Part shown: piece after piece, positions 26,186 through 35,085 of the stretch
How the letters are laid out: each line of letters opens with the position of its first letter
Position numbering within the stretch: position 1 is the stretch's first letter
NCBI RefSeq assembly: GCF_025997995.1
Contig: NZ_AP026683.1
Coordinates: 248,501 to 312,500 of the forward strand
DNA: 64,000 nt
Source of the DNA: Sediminibacterium sp. TEGAF015
GTDB taxonomy: Bacteria; Bacteroidota; Bacteroidia; Chitinophagales; Chitinophagaceae
Reading direction: 5' to 3'
Position numbers and translations under genes: made by a program
The notes under the pieces: generated by a model
What the model was told of the DNA's origin: nothing
The model's database searches: none
The model's input: only the letters and a program-made list of their open reading frames with translations

Positions 26186-28569
26186 AATGGCAATCCGATA
26201 CCAAGCTGTAATGCAAAGTTGGGAACTTTGATTCCATTAGGCCGGATATCGTTCCAGGTAAAATCTTTAATACTCATCCAACCGTTATTGGCTGCTCTAA
26301 GCGGGTCTTTTAATTTATAAGCAAAGTCTAATCGGATCAGAAAATAAGACATGTCAAATCTTAAGCCAGTTCCAATACCAATGGCCATATCCCTTGTAAA
26401 ATTACTAATTGAAAAACGTGTATCTAAATCGGTGGAAGCAGCTCTTTTGATATTCCAAACGTTTCCAATATCTGCATACAAAGCAGACCCAATTTTAAAA
26501 CTACCAATGCTGGCCAATTGAAATCGGTACTCAACATTGAACTCCAGTTGCATGTCTCCAAAACGATCTCTGAAAGCATTGGATGCAGTATCCCTTTCAC
26601 TTTGATTAGAACTACCCAGCCCCAGTTGTCTTAATCTCCAGGCTCGCATACTATTGGGGCCACCCGCAGAGAATTGTTTATAAAAGGGGAGGGTGGGGCC
26701 AATGATCGTATCTCCGCCAAAGTTATATCCCATACCAGCAAAGGCACGATAAGCCAATTCAGACTTGGGAAATTTTACCGACTGTTTATATTCTGTTTCT
26801 AATTTTAAGTAGCGATATATATTTCCCTTCAAACCCGGAATAAATCCGAAAATTCCTCCTGCTTCTTCTACAGCTATTCTATAAAATTTATCTTTTGCAG
26901 GATTTCTGCTTCCCTTGGTAGTCTTTACAAAAGAAAAACTCTGACTCACAATGCTACCCTCATTAAAAGAGGCTTTAAGGAAAGGGTTTTTAATGATCAA
27001 TTGATCCAGTGAGTCAAGTTTCACGATAGAGTAAAGCTCAACATTGATGGGCTTGTATAAAAAAGAGTTGTTTCCTTTTTTCCATTCAAAGCCATAGCTG
27101 GTTGTGAAGTTGCGGATATTATAAAAGTTTCTTCTGTCCACATAACCCAGATTAACCGACCAAAGGGTTCTTTTATTATCCAGCAAATCCAATCCCTTCC
27201 AAGGCTTAAAAGGCTGTATAATTCCAGGAAAAATATAGGTATGTCCAATATTAAACAGGAAAGTCTGAAACAACTGATCAGGCTGGTTACTGCTATTTAA
27301 AATGTTCAACTCAACTCCCGTTCTAATTGTTGCTATAGATTGAATGGCGTTTTTCCACACATTTCTGTTGTTGTAAGAGAAATTGGTAGTGATACCCAGC
27401 AGATTGGTTACACCAATATCAGCAATATTTCTACTGGCTTCCAAATCAACGGTAAAGCTCTGTTTTACAGCCGGTGTCATAAAAAAATACATGTCTAAGG
27501 TATCCCTATCTCTTATTTCAGGCCGGATATCTACGTTTTGCCAGGCTGGTAGCTGCCCAAGCGCATTGGCTGTTTTAAAATAGCGTTGTTCATTATAAAG
27601 ATCTCCCTTGGAAAAATAAGTATCTTCCTTAAGTGGCCTATAATTAAATAATCCCTTTTTATATCGGATGGTACCATTCGGAATTTTTTTCTCCAGGAAG
27701 GATTTATCTTTTAATAAGCTATCTGGTACATCCGAAATTTTTGTTTCCGGAAAATAATGCAGATTACCAATATGATATTGAATTAAACGAGAGCTATCTT
27801 CCAGTTCTCTTTGTTTTATGGTAATATCCCAATTGGGATTTTCTTTTTTGGCTTTTGCTATTTCAGATAAAAGTTTTGCCTGTTCAAACGGGTCAGTGGT
27901 TAAAGAAAACAGGTTGGTATTATTAGAATCCACGTAGGCATAAACGTCTTCACGTGTTATTTTGTAATACCCGTTTTTTCTGAATAGTCCCACCAGTCTA
28001 TCCAGTTCGTTACTGATGATTTCTTTGGAATAGGGTTTGTTCTTTTTCAAAAAACTTTTGTTGGTTTCCGAACTAGCTAAATGCTGTAAGGATGAATCGT
28101 TCATCTCTATGGTTACTTCGTCTATACTGATATTTTTTCCTGCTTCAATATTCATGAACACACTGGTTCTAATCTGATCTTTTACCGTATCAATGGTATA
28201 AGAATTGGTTAGTTCTGCATAGTAATATCCCTGTGCATTTAGGTATGAGTTCATGAAAAGGGCAGAACGAGTGATATTGGTACTATCGAAAATTGCTGGA
28301 TTCTTGATTTTGTAAAACAATCCAAATTGTTGCTGTTTGGGTACTTTTAAACTGTCGTCCCAATAATTTTGTAAGTTGGTTAGTAAGCGTTTTTTCTCAT
28401 CTTTGGTAAAATTGCCATTCAGGTTAATCTGATTGTTATAAACAAAGGGCTGGTTCTTAGGATAATTTCTAACCCAGGTTCTTTTTTGTTCTGCACAGGA
28501 TACAAGGAACAATAAAGAGAAAATGAATCCATTTGTGCTGTAGAATCGGGTATTTACCTTAAAATGCAT
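26182..28569 (-). CDS. tamL: TamL-type Omp85 lipoprotein
   Basis: A BamA/TamA-like outer-membrane assembly protein of about 795 residues. The ATG at 28569 gives a lipoprotein signal, GFIFSLLFLVSC, with the lipidated Cys at residue 25; lipidation is the mark of the Bacteroidota TamL form. POTRA-like repeats follow (IDEVTIEMND, LYNEQRYFKTANALGQLPAWQNVDIRPEI), then a 16-strand-type barrel with QFSAGGPNSMRAWRLRQLG (the conserved loop region) and a C-terminal ALQLGIGLPF ending in Phe. The longer frame would begin in the divergent methyltransferase gene. A TATATTTG element inside that neighbour is the likely promoter. Confidence 0.9.
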   Translation of the reverse strand: MHFKVNTRFYSTNGFIFSLLFLVSCAEQKRTWVRNYPKNQPFVYNNQINLNGNFTKDEKKRLLTNLQNYWDDSLKVPKQQQFGLFYKIKNPAIFDSTNITRSALFMNSYLNAQGYYYAELTNSYTIDTVKDQIRTSVFMNIEAGKNISIDEVTIEMNDSSLQHLASSETNKSFLKKNKPYSKEIISNELDRLVGLFRKNGYYKITREDVYAYVDSNNTNLFSLTTDPFEQAKLLSEIAKAKKENPNWDITIKQRELEDSSRLIQYHIGNLHYFPETKISDVPDSLLKDKSFLEKKIPNGTIRYKKGLFNYRPLKEDTYFSKGDLYNEQRYFKTANALGQLPAWQNVDIRPEIRDRDTLDMYFFMTPAVKQSFTVDLEASRNIADIGVTNLLGITTNFSYNNRNVWKNAIQSIATIRTGVELNILNSSNQPDQLFQTFLFNIGHTYIFPGIIQPFKPWKGLDLLDNKRTLWSVNLGYVDRRNFYNIRNFTTSYGFEWKKGNNSFLYKPINVELYSIVKLDSLDQLIIKNPFLKASFNEGSIVSQSFSFVKTTKGSRNPAKDKFYRIAVEEAGGIFGFIPGLKGNIYRYLKLETEYKQSVKFPKSELAYRAFAGMGYNFGGDTIIGPTLPFYKQFSAGGPNSMRAWRLRQLGLGSSNQSERDTASNAFRDRFGDMQLEFNVEYRFQLASIGSFKIGSALYADIGNVWNIKRAASTDLDTRFSISNFTRDMAIGIGTGLRFDMSYFLIRLDFAYKLKDPLRAANNGWMSIKDFTWNDIRPNGIKVPNFALQLGIGLPF

Positions 28570-28574
28570 AGACA

Positions 28575-29303
28575 ATGATAAGCAAGAATGAAGCCAAATA
28601 TATTCAAAGTTTGTTCCATAAAAAACAAAGGGACGCATTAAGCCTATTTATTGTAGAAGGAGTTAAGGGGGTAGATGAGCTTTTGAATAGTTCCATGCAG
28701 ATTCAGAAAATTTATGCGCTGGACAGTTGGGATCATCCATTAATGCATAAAGCCCCCCTGGTCAGAATTAGTGAATCTGTCCTGGCTCAAATCAGCGGGC
28801 TCCAAACCCCTAATAAGGTGCTGGCGATTGCGCAACAACCTGATTTGGTTTTAGCGCCTCCGGTAAGAGGCAAATGGATACTGGCACTCGATGGTATAAA
28901 AGATCCGGGTAATATGGGCACGCTGATCAGAATTGCGGATTGGTTTGGTATTCAGCAGGTAATAGCTTCAGAAGATTCAGTTGAATTTTTCAATCCGAAA
29001 GTGATTCAGAGTACCATGGGTAGCTTTGCAAGAGTATCTGTAGGGTATACTTCTTTGGTAGACTATTTAACTACTACCGAATTGCCTGTGCTGGGTGCTT
29101 TGCTGAACGGAAATTCGATTTACCAGCAACCAGCATTAAAAGAAGGTGTGCTGTTGATTGGGAACGAATCCAATGGTATTAATGAAACCTTGCTTCCTTT
29201 AATTCGAATTCCCGTGAGTATTCCCAGATTGGGGGGAGCTGAATCGCTGAATGCCGCAGTGGCAGGGGGGATTTTACTCTCTCATCTTTTAAAACCATCC
29301 TAA
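28575..29303 (+). CDS. TrmH/SpoU-family RNA 2'-O-methyltransferase
   Basis: A SPOUT-fold RNA methyltransferase of 242 residues. The N-terminal substrate-binding domain starts MISKNEAKYIQSLFHKKQRDALSLFIVEGVKGVDELL, and the SPOUT domain shows the three motifs: WILALDGIKDPGNMGTLIRIADWFGIQQVI (motif 1), LLIGNESNGINETLL (motif 2) and VSIPRLGGAESLNAAVAGGILL (motif 3). The target is probably 23S rRNA or tRNA, but the exact nucleotide cannot be told. Its ATG at 28575 lies five bases from the tamL ATG on the other strand. Its stop abuts that of the permease gene. Confidence 0.93.
   Translation: MISKNEAKYIQSLFHKKQRDALSLFIVEGVKGVDELLNSSMQIQKIYALDSWDHPLMHKAPLVRISESVLAQISGLQTPNKVLAIAQQPDLVLAPPVRGKWILALDGIKDPGNMGTLIRIADWFGIQQVIASEDSVEFFNPKVIQSTMGSFARVSVGYTSLVDYLTTTELPVLGALLNGNSIYQQPALKEGVLLIGNESNGINETLLPLIRIPVSIPRLGGAESLNAAVAGGILLSHLLKPS
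28595..28602 (-). promoter_or_regulatory. -7 element TATATTTG for tamL, inside the divergent gene
   Basis: An exact TAnnTTTG match on the minus strand, 25 bases before the tamL ATG at 28569 and within the first ten codons of the plus-strand RNA methyltransferase gene. Confidence 0.5.
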
Positions 29304-30536
29304 TTATCTGAACTGTATAGCCTCTATGGGCTTTATTTTTTTGACCAGCAGAGCGGGTAAAAGCAAAATGATAAACGACAGCAACCAGGTTGCCATACAA
29401 ACTAATACAATTTGCCACCAGACGATTAATACCGGTGCTTCTTTAACGTAATATGCCGATTCGTCCAGTTTGATAAACCCAGTGCTTTGTTGTAAGAGAA
29501 CCAAGCCCATACCAACTGCAAATCCCCAGATAACGCCTTTTAATGCAATATTGCCTGCATGGTGCAAAAAAATCTGAATTATCTGTCGGTCTCTTGCACC
29601 CAAAGCTTTCAGAATACCAATCATGGGAGTCCTTTCCAAAATTAGAATCAGCAGGCAGGTAACCAGATTGATAATAGCTACTATCGCCATGATGATAAAT
29701 ATTACATCCCTGTTCATATTCTGGATTTGTAACCAGTCAAATATATTGGGATAAATAGAGGCAACTGTTCTGCTCATCCATTCTGTTGGTAAATCATTCT
29801 GTAAAACCTGATTTGCTGAGTCTGGCTGAAAACCTTCATTTAGAAAGATTTCATATCCTCCAATCTGATCAGGTTCCCACTGATTAAGCCTGGCAATTAA
29901 ACGAAGATCAGTGAGCATGAAAAGCTTATCGTATTCTTCAATTCCTGTTTTATATAGCCCCGCAACTTTTAATTTCCGGTAAGTAGTTTGAGTAGATTCA
30001 TTACCAACAAAATAAATTGTTACGGTGTCATTAATGTGAATATTCAGCAGGCCCGCTATCTGTTTTGAAACAATTATTTCCCTGCTATAAACGCTGTCTG
30101 AAAACTTCAGCCATTTCCCTTCTGTAATAAATGGCTTTATTAAAGTGCTGTCATAAGTAGATTCAACCCCCTTCAGTAATATACCTTCTATATTTTTTTT
30201 ATAGGAAATAACTGCAGATTTGGTGGCAAAAGCCTGGTGTCTGAGAATACTTTTCTGATTGTTCAGCAATGCTTCTATTTCCTTGTTGCGGCTAATCGGC
30301 AATTCTTCTGCCATAAGCGATTTGTCGGGTTCAAAATGTTGTACCCTGATATGTCCCCAGAAATTGAATACTTTTTGTGCAACAGTCTGTTGAAATCCAT
30401 TTACAAAACAAATGGTAATAATCATGGCTGCAACACCAACAGCAGTTGCTCCAACTGACAACCGAATAATAAAACGGGAAAAAGTTTGCTTTTGATTAGC
30501 AGCTAATTTCTGAGCGATATATGCTGGAAAATTCAA
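29304..30536 (-). CDS. FtsX-type ABC permease (LolC/MacB-like)
   Basis: A 410-residue permease with the four-helix FtsX arrangement: helix 1 at about 27-49, a large periplasmic domain (about 50-270), and three helices near the C-terminus (FIIMAIVAIINLVTCLLILILE, ALKGVIWGFAVGMGLVLL, VWWQIVLVCMATWLLSFIILLLPALLV). The motif PMIGILKALGARDRQIIQIFL is characteristic of the LolC/FtsX coupling region. The start is a TTG at 30536, since no in-frame ATG precedes NFPAYIAQKL. No ATPase gene is adjacent; ftsE at 6.9 kb or another ATPase could be the partner. Probably lipoprotein release or a related export; the substrate is unproven. Confidence 0.87.
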   Translation of the reverse strand: MNFPAYIAQKLAANQKQTFSRFIIRLSVGATAVGVAAMIITICFVNGFQQTVAQKVFNFWGHIRVQHFEPDKSLMAEELPISRNKEIEALLNNQKSILRHQAFATKSAVISYKKNIEGILLKGVESTYDSTLIKPFITEGKWLKFSDSVYSREIIVSKQIAGLLNIHINDTVTIYFVGNESTQTTYRKLKVAGLYKTGIEEYDKLFMLTDLRLIARLNQWEPDQIGGYEIFLNEGFQPDSANQVLQNDLPTEWMSRTVASIYPNIFDWLQIQNMNRDVIFIIMAIVAIINLVTCLLILILERTPMIGILKALGARDRQIIQIFLHHAGNIALKGVIWGFAVGMGLVLLQQSTGFIKLDESAYYVKEAPVLIVWWQIVLVCMATWLLSFIILLLPALLVKKIKPIEAIQFR

Positions 30537-30599
30537 ACGGTATAATTTTTGACGTAATCAAAGCTACTAATAATACGATTGTTTCAGTAAGTTTAATCT

Positions 30600-31877
30600 A
30601 TGATGAAACTGTTATACACGATGCTACTGGGTTTATTAAGCAGTTCTTTGATGGCTCAGCTTAAACCGGATCATATATACCAACCCAATATTAAAACTCC
30701 AAAATTATTTCCAACGAATAATCAGCTGGGGCTTCCCATTATTCAATTGAATGCCGCTGATCAGCTGGAACTGCATTTTGATGATTTGGGTACTTATCCT
30801 AAAAATTACTTCTATACTTTCCAATTGTGCAACGCAGACTGGACAGAAGCACAATGGAGTCCATTCGATTACATACGTGGATTTCAGCAAAACAGAATCA
30901 GTCAGTACCGAATATCTTCTGTAGCACAGGTGCAATATGTACACTATCAAGTTAATTTGCCGGAGCGTTCCTGTATTCCAACCAGAAGTGGAAATTATAT
31001 ACTAAAGGTTTTTCAGGATGCAGATACTTCTAAATTATTGTTTACAAAACGATTTTATGTGGTTGATAATAAAGTTGGCATTGCGGCACAGATGCAACAG
31101 CCATTCAATGCATCTCAGCATAGGACCCATCAGAAAATTCAATTGTCTTTAAATACTTCTACACTTCAGACCATTCAGCCTCAACAGATTCAAACTATTA
31201 TTTTACAGAATGGGAGATGGGACAATGCTTCACAAAAATTAGTTCCTTCCTTTATACGCGGGAACATACTTGAGTACAATGCCGAGCAGGATTGCCTATT
31301 TCCTGCAGGCAAAGAGTATCGATGGATTGATTTAAGGAGCTTACGCTTCGAGAGTGATAGAATAGAACGAATCAGCAGAACGAGTATTCCGGTTACAGTG
31401 TATGCCAAAACCGATGCAATCAGAACTGGTGTGCGGTATTTGTGGTACAGGGATTTAAATGGATTTTTTGAAATTTCAACTACTGAATCCATCAATCCAT
31501 GGTGGCAATCTGATTACGCAGAAGTGGAATTTACGCTGGCAACAGACAATCGTCAGCCCCTTAAACAACCCGTATACTTGTTGGGTGATTTTACAGGAAA
31601 CCAGTTAAGCGATAGCTCGATCATGGAATTTGACGAACGTAAAATGGTCTATTACAAGCGATTAACATTAAAGCAAGGTTTTTACAGTTATCAATATGTT
31701 GTTAAAGATGGCCCAGGTCAAACTTCCGTTTCCTCCTACGATTTCACAGAAGGAAATTACTGGGAAACGGAAAACAACTATACCATTCTTGTGTATTATC
31801 GTCCATTTGGCGGACGGCATGATGAATTGGTAGGTATTCGTCAAATCAATAGTATTCAACCTAATTTGAGACTTTAA
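30600..31877 (+). CDS. Type IX secretion system plug-domain protein (DUF5103)
   Basis: A secreted protein of 425 residues with the signal peptide MMKLLYTMLLGLLSSSLMAQ. The family pattern is clear: LELHFDDLGTYPKNYFYTFQLCNADWTEAQWSPFDYIRGFQ, the YILKVFQDADTSKLLFTKRFYVVDN linking region and FTLATDNRQPLKQPVYLLGDFTGNQLSDSSIMEFDER near the C-terminus. In Flavobacterium, a protein of this family plugs the SprA translocon of the type IX system; that role here is an inference from the family. It is monocistronic-looking, divergent from the FtsX-type permease, and ends 33 bases before the cold-shock gene promoter. Confidence 0.88.
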   Translation: MMKLLYTMLLGLLSSSLMAQLKPDHIYQPNIKTPKLFPTNNQLGLPIIQLNAADQLELHFDDLGTYPKNYFYTFQLCNADWTEAQWSPFDYIRGFQQNRISQYRISSVAQVQYVHYQVNLPERSCIPTRSGNYILKVFQDADTSKLLFTKRFYVVDNKVGIAAQMQQPFNASQHRTHQKIQLSLNTSTLQTIQPQQIQTIILQNGRWDNASQKLVPSFIRGNILEYNAEQDCLFPAGKEYRWIDLRSLRFESDRIERISRTSIPVTVYAKTDAIRTGVRYLWYRDLNGFFEISTTESINPWWQSDYAEVEFTLATDNRQPLKQPVYLLGDFTGNQLSDSSIMEFDERKMVYYKRLTLKQGFYSYQYVVKDGPGQTSVSSYDFTEGNYWETENNYTILVYYRPFGGRHDELVGIRQINSIQPNLRL

Positions 31878-31910
31878 CAATTAAGTTTAGGCAGGGCAGG
31901 TATTTAAGTG

Positions 31911-31918
31911 TACCTTTG
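31911..31918 (+). promoter_or_regulatory. -7 element TACCTTTG for the cold-shock gene
   Basis: An exact TAnnTTTG match, 27 bases before the ATG at 31946. The leader is T-rich and short, unlike the long structured leaders of enterobacterial cspA. Confidence 0.6.
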
Positions 31919-31945
31919 CGGTATTATTTATTTACAATTTTTACA

Positions 31946-32149
31946 ATGGACACACAAATTCAAGGAACTGTAAAGTTCTTTAACGAAGAAAAAGGTTTTG
32001 GTTTTATTAAGCATGATGATTCCAACAAAGAAACTTTTGTACATGCTAATGGTTTAATCGACCAGATTGAAGCTAACGATAAAGTTATCTTTGATGTGCA
32101 GGAAGGAAGAAAAGGTTTGAATGCAGTAAATGTAAAACGTTTAAGCTAG
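31946..32149 (+). CDS. Cold-shock domain protein (Csp family)
   Basis: A 67-residue single cold-shock domain, an RNA or single-stranded DNA chaperone. Starting at the ATG at 31946: MDTQIQGTVKFFNEEKGFGFIKHDDSNKETFVHANGL. RNP1 is KGFGFI and RNP2 is TFVHA; the latter has Ala where many relatives have Phe. The frame continues upstream of 31946 but would include the promoter element. It has its own promoter and a strong terminator after the stop, so it is a monocistronic gene. Confidence 0.95.
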   Translation: MDTQIQGTVKFFNEEKGFGFIKHDDSNKETFVHANGLIDQIEANDKVIFDVQEGRKGLNAVNVKRLS

Positions 32150-32172
32150 TCTTAAATTACATACCTTATCAG

Positions 32173-32208
32173 AGGCCATCAACTTTCGGTTGATGGCCTT
32201 ATTTTTTA
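32173..32208 (+). terminator. Rho-independent terminator after the cold-shock gene
   Basis: A perfect 11-base-pair stem (AGGCCATCAAC at 32173-32183, GTTGATGGCCT at 32189-32199) with loop TTTCG, followed by TATTTTTTAT. Confidence 0.9.
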
Positions 32209-32214
32209 TAAGTG

Positions 32215-32222
32215 TATATTTG
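32215..32222 (+). promoter_or_regulatory. -7 element TATATTTG for purine nucleoside phosphorylase
   Basis: An exact TAnnTTTG match directly after the terminator above, 17 bases before the ATG at 32240. Confidence 0.6.
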
Positions 32223-32239
32223 TCCCCTAATTTCTTATT

Positions 32240-33061
32240 ATGTCTGTTTTAATGAATCAACTGAAAGAGGCAGTAGCTTTTATTAGTTCAAAAGCGACCC
32301 AAGAGGCCAACATTGGTATAGTATTGGGTAGCGGTCTTGGTAATTTATCAAAGGAAATTAAAGTTGAAGTTTCTATACCTTATGCTGAAATACCCCATTT
32401 CCCTGTAAGTACTGTTGAAGGGCATGGTGGTAGTTTGTTGTTTGGAGAGCTGAGCGGGAAAAAAGTATGGGTGATGAGTGGCAGATTTCATTTTTATGAA
32501 GGATACACGCCGCACCAGGTAACTTTTCCTGTAAGGGTGATGCACTTGCTGGGCGTTAAAACTTTATTCCTTTCTAATGCAGCAGGTGGAGTTAATCCTT
32601 CTTTTAAAGTTGGGGATCTGATGGTAATTTCTGATCATATCAGTCTTTTTGTTGTGAACCCATTACTGGGTAAAAACGAAGAAGAACTGGGTACCCGCTT
32701 CCCTGATATGAGTGAACCTTACAGTAAGGATTTAATTGCTAAAGCAATGCAGATTGGAGCTCAGAACCAGATTGAATTAAAAACAGGTGTTTACACAGGG
32801 GTAACCGGGCCTACTTTTGAAACCAGGGCAGAATATAAAATGATTCATGCTTTAGGTGGGGATGCTGTAGGTATGAGTACAGTTCAGGAAAATATAGTAG
32901 CCGTACATTGCGGTATTAAAGTATTTGCTACAAGTGTAATAACAGATTTAGGCATCAGGGAGGAAGAAAATGTAATTACGCACGAGGAAGTTCTGGAAGC
33001 AGCAACAGCTGCAGAGCCAAAATTGACTTTATTATTCAAGGAATTGATTCGTAGTTTATAA
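32240..33061 (+). CDS. punA: Purine nucleoside phosphorylase
   Basis: PNP splits purine nucleosides with phosphate in the salvage pathway. The 273-residue protein has the trimeric-type motifs NIGIVLGSGLGNLS, FPVSTVEGHGGSLLFGEL, VMSGRFHFYEGY (phosphate and sugar site), LFLSNAAGGVNPSF, GVYTGVTGPTFETRAEYKM and GDAVGMSTVQENIVAVHCGIKVFATSVITDLG. The last segment has the ITDLG form where many trimeric PNPs have ITN, the base-contacting Asn, so nucleobase preference may differ. The ATG at 32240 is supported by the promoter element. The porin gene follows 17 bases later and may be co-transcribed. Confidence 0.93.
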   Translation: MSVLMNQLKEAVAFISSKATQEANIGIVLGSGLGNLSKEIKVEVSIPYAEIPHFPVSTVEGHGGSLLFGELSGKKVWVMSGRFHFYEGYTPHQVTFPVRVMHLLGVKTLFLSNAAGGVNPSFKVGDLMVISDHISLFVVNPLLGKNEEELGTRFPDMSEPYSKDLIAKAMQIGAQNQIELKTGVYTGVTGPTFETRAEYKMIHALGGDAVGMSTVQENIVAVHCGIKVFATSVITDLGIREEENVITHEEVLEAATAAEPKLTLLFKELIRSL

Positions 33062-33078
33062 GCTTATACAGCGTCTGT

Positions 33079-35085
33079 ATGATGAAGCGCAGCACCATTC
33101 TGGGATTACTAATGCTACTATTCGTTATTGCGGATACAGAATGGGGATGGTCGCAGGGTTTCAGACCGGGTATGGGGTCTTTCTCATCCGGAGGCAGTAT
33201 GATGCAGCAAATGGGAGGAGGGAAATCAAAAATGGATTCTCTTCAAAAAAGAGACCAATACGCTGATTCAATTACCATTTTTTATAAGTCGTTTGATTCT
33301 ACACGCAATCGATCAATCGATTCTTCGATCAATGATTTTACAACCAGATTCCCAATGCCATTTACCCACTATCACCTGGGTAATTTTGGAACGGCTGCCA
33401 AATCCATGTTATTTAGCCCTATGATGAAAACTGGCTTTGACGCTGGCTTTCATACATTTGATATGTACAAGTTCACGCTTGAAAATACCAGGTTTTATCA
33501 GACAACTAGGCCATATACAGAACTGGGTTATTTGTTAGGAGCCAAAGCAGAGCAGCTGATAGACTTAAAGCATACACAAAATCGGAAGTCCAATTTTAAT
33601 TTTGGCTTCGAATACAGGTTCAGCAATTCTCCGGGTACGTTGAAAAATCAGAACGCCAGTCACAATAATTTTCGATTTACTTCACACTATCAGTCCAATA
33701 ATAGACAGTATGAGCTTTTCTTTCTTTATATATCCAATAAGTCATCTGTCTCTGAAAACGGGGGGTTGGTAGATGTTAAAAAACTCGATAGTCTGGCTCT
33801 GAATGATCCCTATGAATTAGAAACAAGATTGGGAAGATCAGGAGCTGCTATCAGAAATCCATTTAATACCAGTGTAAGCACAGGGCATTTGCAGAAAGAT
33901 AATATGCTGCTGATTCGTCATCATTATGACTTAGGTAAGAAAGATTCTCTGGTAACCGATTCAGCTACGTATAAAATTTTCTATCCCCGTTTTAGAATTG
34001 AACATACCTTAAAGTATCAGCAACAGCTTGGACAGTTTTTTGATAACAACGTGGATTCCTTGCGTTATGTCAATTACTTTAATTACAGAACGCGTAATGG
34101 GCAGAGTTTTCAATTCAAGGATAGCTGGAAAATACTAACCAATGAATTTGCTTTAATCAGTTTTCCTGATAAATCCAATCAAAGTCAGTTTCTGAAGGCA
34201 GCAATTGCCATACAACAGATTAGTGGCAATTCTGATACGATTAATTCAATCAAGCTGAATAATATTTATGCAATTGGGGAATATAGAAATAGAACTAAAA
34301 ATCAGGTTTGGGATTTGGAAGCAAAAGGGGAGCTATACCTGAATGGATTTAATGCCGGAGATTACAGTGCACTGCTGAGTATGAAAAGATTATTAGGAAA
34401 GAAAATAGGATTTCTAAACATTGGATTGCATAATGTTAATAGAACGCCTTCCTTCATTTTTAATGCTGAAAGTACTTTCCCGGTTCAAAACAGAGCTGGA
34501 TTTAATAAAGAAAATAGTATAAGGTTTTTTGGTATGTATGAAAATCCTGCAAAAGCGGTAAAAGTATCTGCTGAGTACAGTGTGGTTAGCAACTACTTGT
34601 ATTTCGATAGTTTTTTTGCAGCCAGACAGGAAGCTACACTTTTTAATGTTTTTCAACTGGGTGTTTTTAAGAAGTTTTCGCTTTCTAAACACTTGAATTG
34701 GTATACGGAAATACATGCGCAAAAAACACTTGGAACTGCACCGGTTAATTTGCCATTATTCATTACAAGAAACAGATTGGCTTTTGAAGGAAATTTTTAT
34801 ACCAATTTATTCCTGTCTACGGGTTTAGAGTTGAGATACAATACTCCATATAAAGCAGACGGTTACAGTCCGCTCCTGGGTCAGTTTTTCTATCAGAATA
34901 GACAAATGTTCTCAAACAGACCCGACATTCATGCATTTCTACATTTCAGAATTAAAAGCTTTAAAGGATTTATCCGTTTTGAGAATCTGAACACTTTATT
35001 TTCAAAAGTGAATCTGCTATCTGATCAATACCCCGCACAAGGGGTATGGAATAGAATTGGAATCTGGTGGTATTTTGTAAATTAA
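33079..35085 (+). CDS. Porin_10-like outer-membrane porin
   Basis: A 668-residue outer-membrane protein with signal peptide MMKRSTILGLLMLLFVIADTEWGWSQ, a short Gly/Met-rich linker (GFRPGMGSFSSGG, MMQQMGGGK), a region containing FPMPFTHYHLGNFGTAAKSMLFSP, and then a long beta-barrel part with alternating hydrophobic and polar residues ending FSKVNLLSDQYPAQGVWNRIGIWWYFVN. This is the pattern of the Bacteroidota putative porin family. The substrate is unknown. It follows the PNP gene by 17 bases, and its stop overlaps that of ispH in TTAA. Confidence 0.85.
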   Translation: MMKRSTILGLLMLLFVIADTEWGWSQGFRPGMGSFSSGGSMMQQMGGGKSKMDSLQKRDQYADSITIFYKSFDSTRNRSIDSSINDFTTRFPMPFTHYHLGNFGTAAKSMLFSPMMKTGFDAGFHTFDMYKFTLENTRFYQTTRPYTELGYLLGAKAEQLIDLKHTQNRKSNFNFGFEYRFSNSPGTLKNQNASHNNFRFTSHYQSNNRQYELFFLYISNKSSVSENGGLVDVKKLDSLALNDPYELETRLGRSGAAIRNPFNTSVSTGHLQKDNMLLIRHHYDLGKKDSLVTDSATYKIFYPRFRIEHTLKYQQQLGQFFDNNVDSLRYVNYFNYRTRNGQSFQFKDSWKILTNEFALISFPDKSNQSQFLKAAIAIQQISGNSDTINSIKLNNIYAIGEYRNRTKNQVWDLEAKGELYLNGFNAGDYSALLSMKRLLGKKIGFLNIGLHNVNRTPSFIFNAESTFPVQNRAGFNKENSIRFFGMYENPAKAVKVSAEYSVVSNYLYFDSFFAARQEATLFNVFQLGVFKKFSLSKHLNWYTEIHAQKTLGTAPVNLPLFITRNRLAFEGNFYTNLFLSTGLELRYNTPYKADGYSPLLGQFFYQNRQMFSNRPDIHAFLHFRIKSFKGFIRFENLNTLFSKVNLLSDQYPAQGVWNRIGIWWYFVN

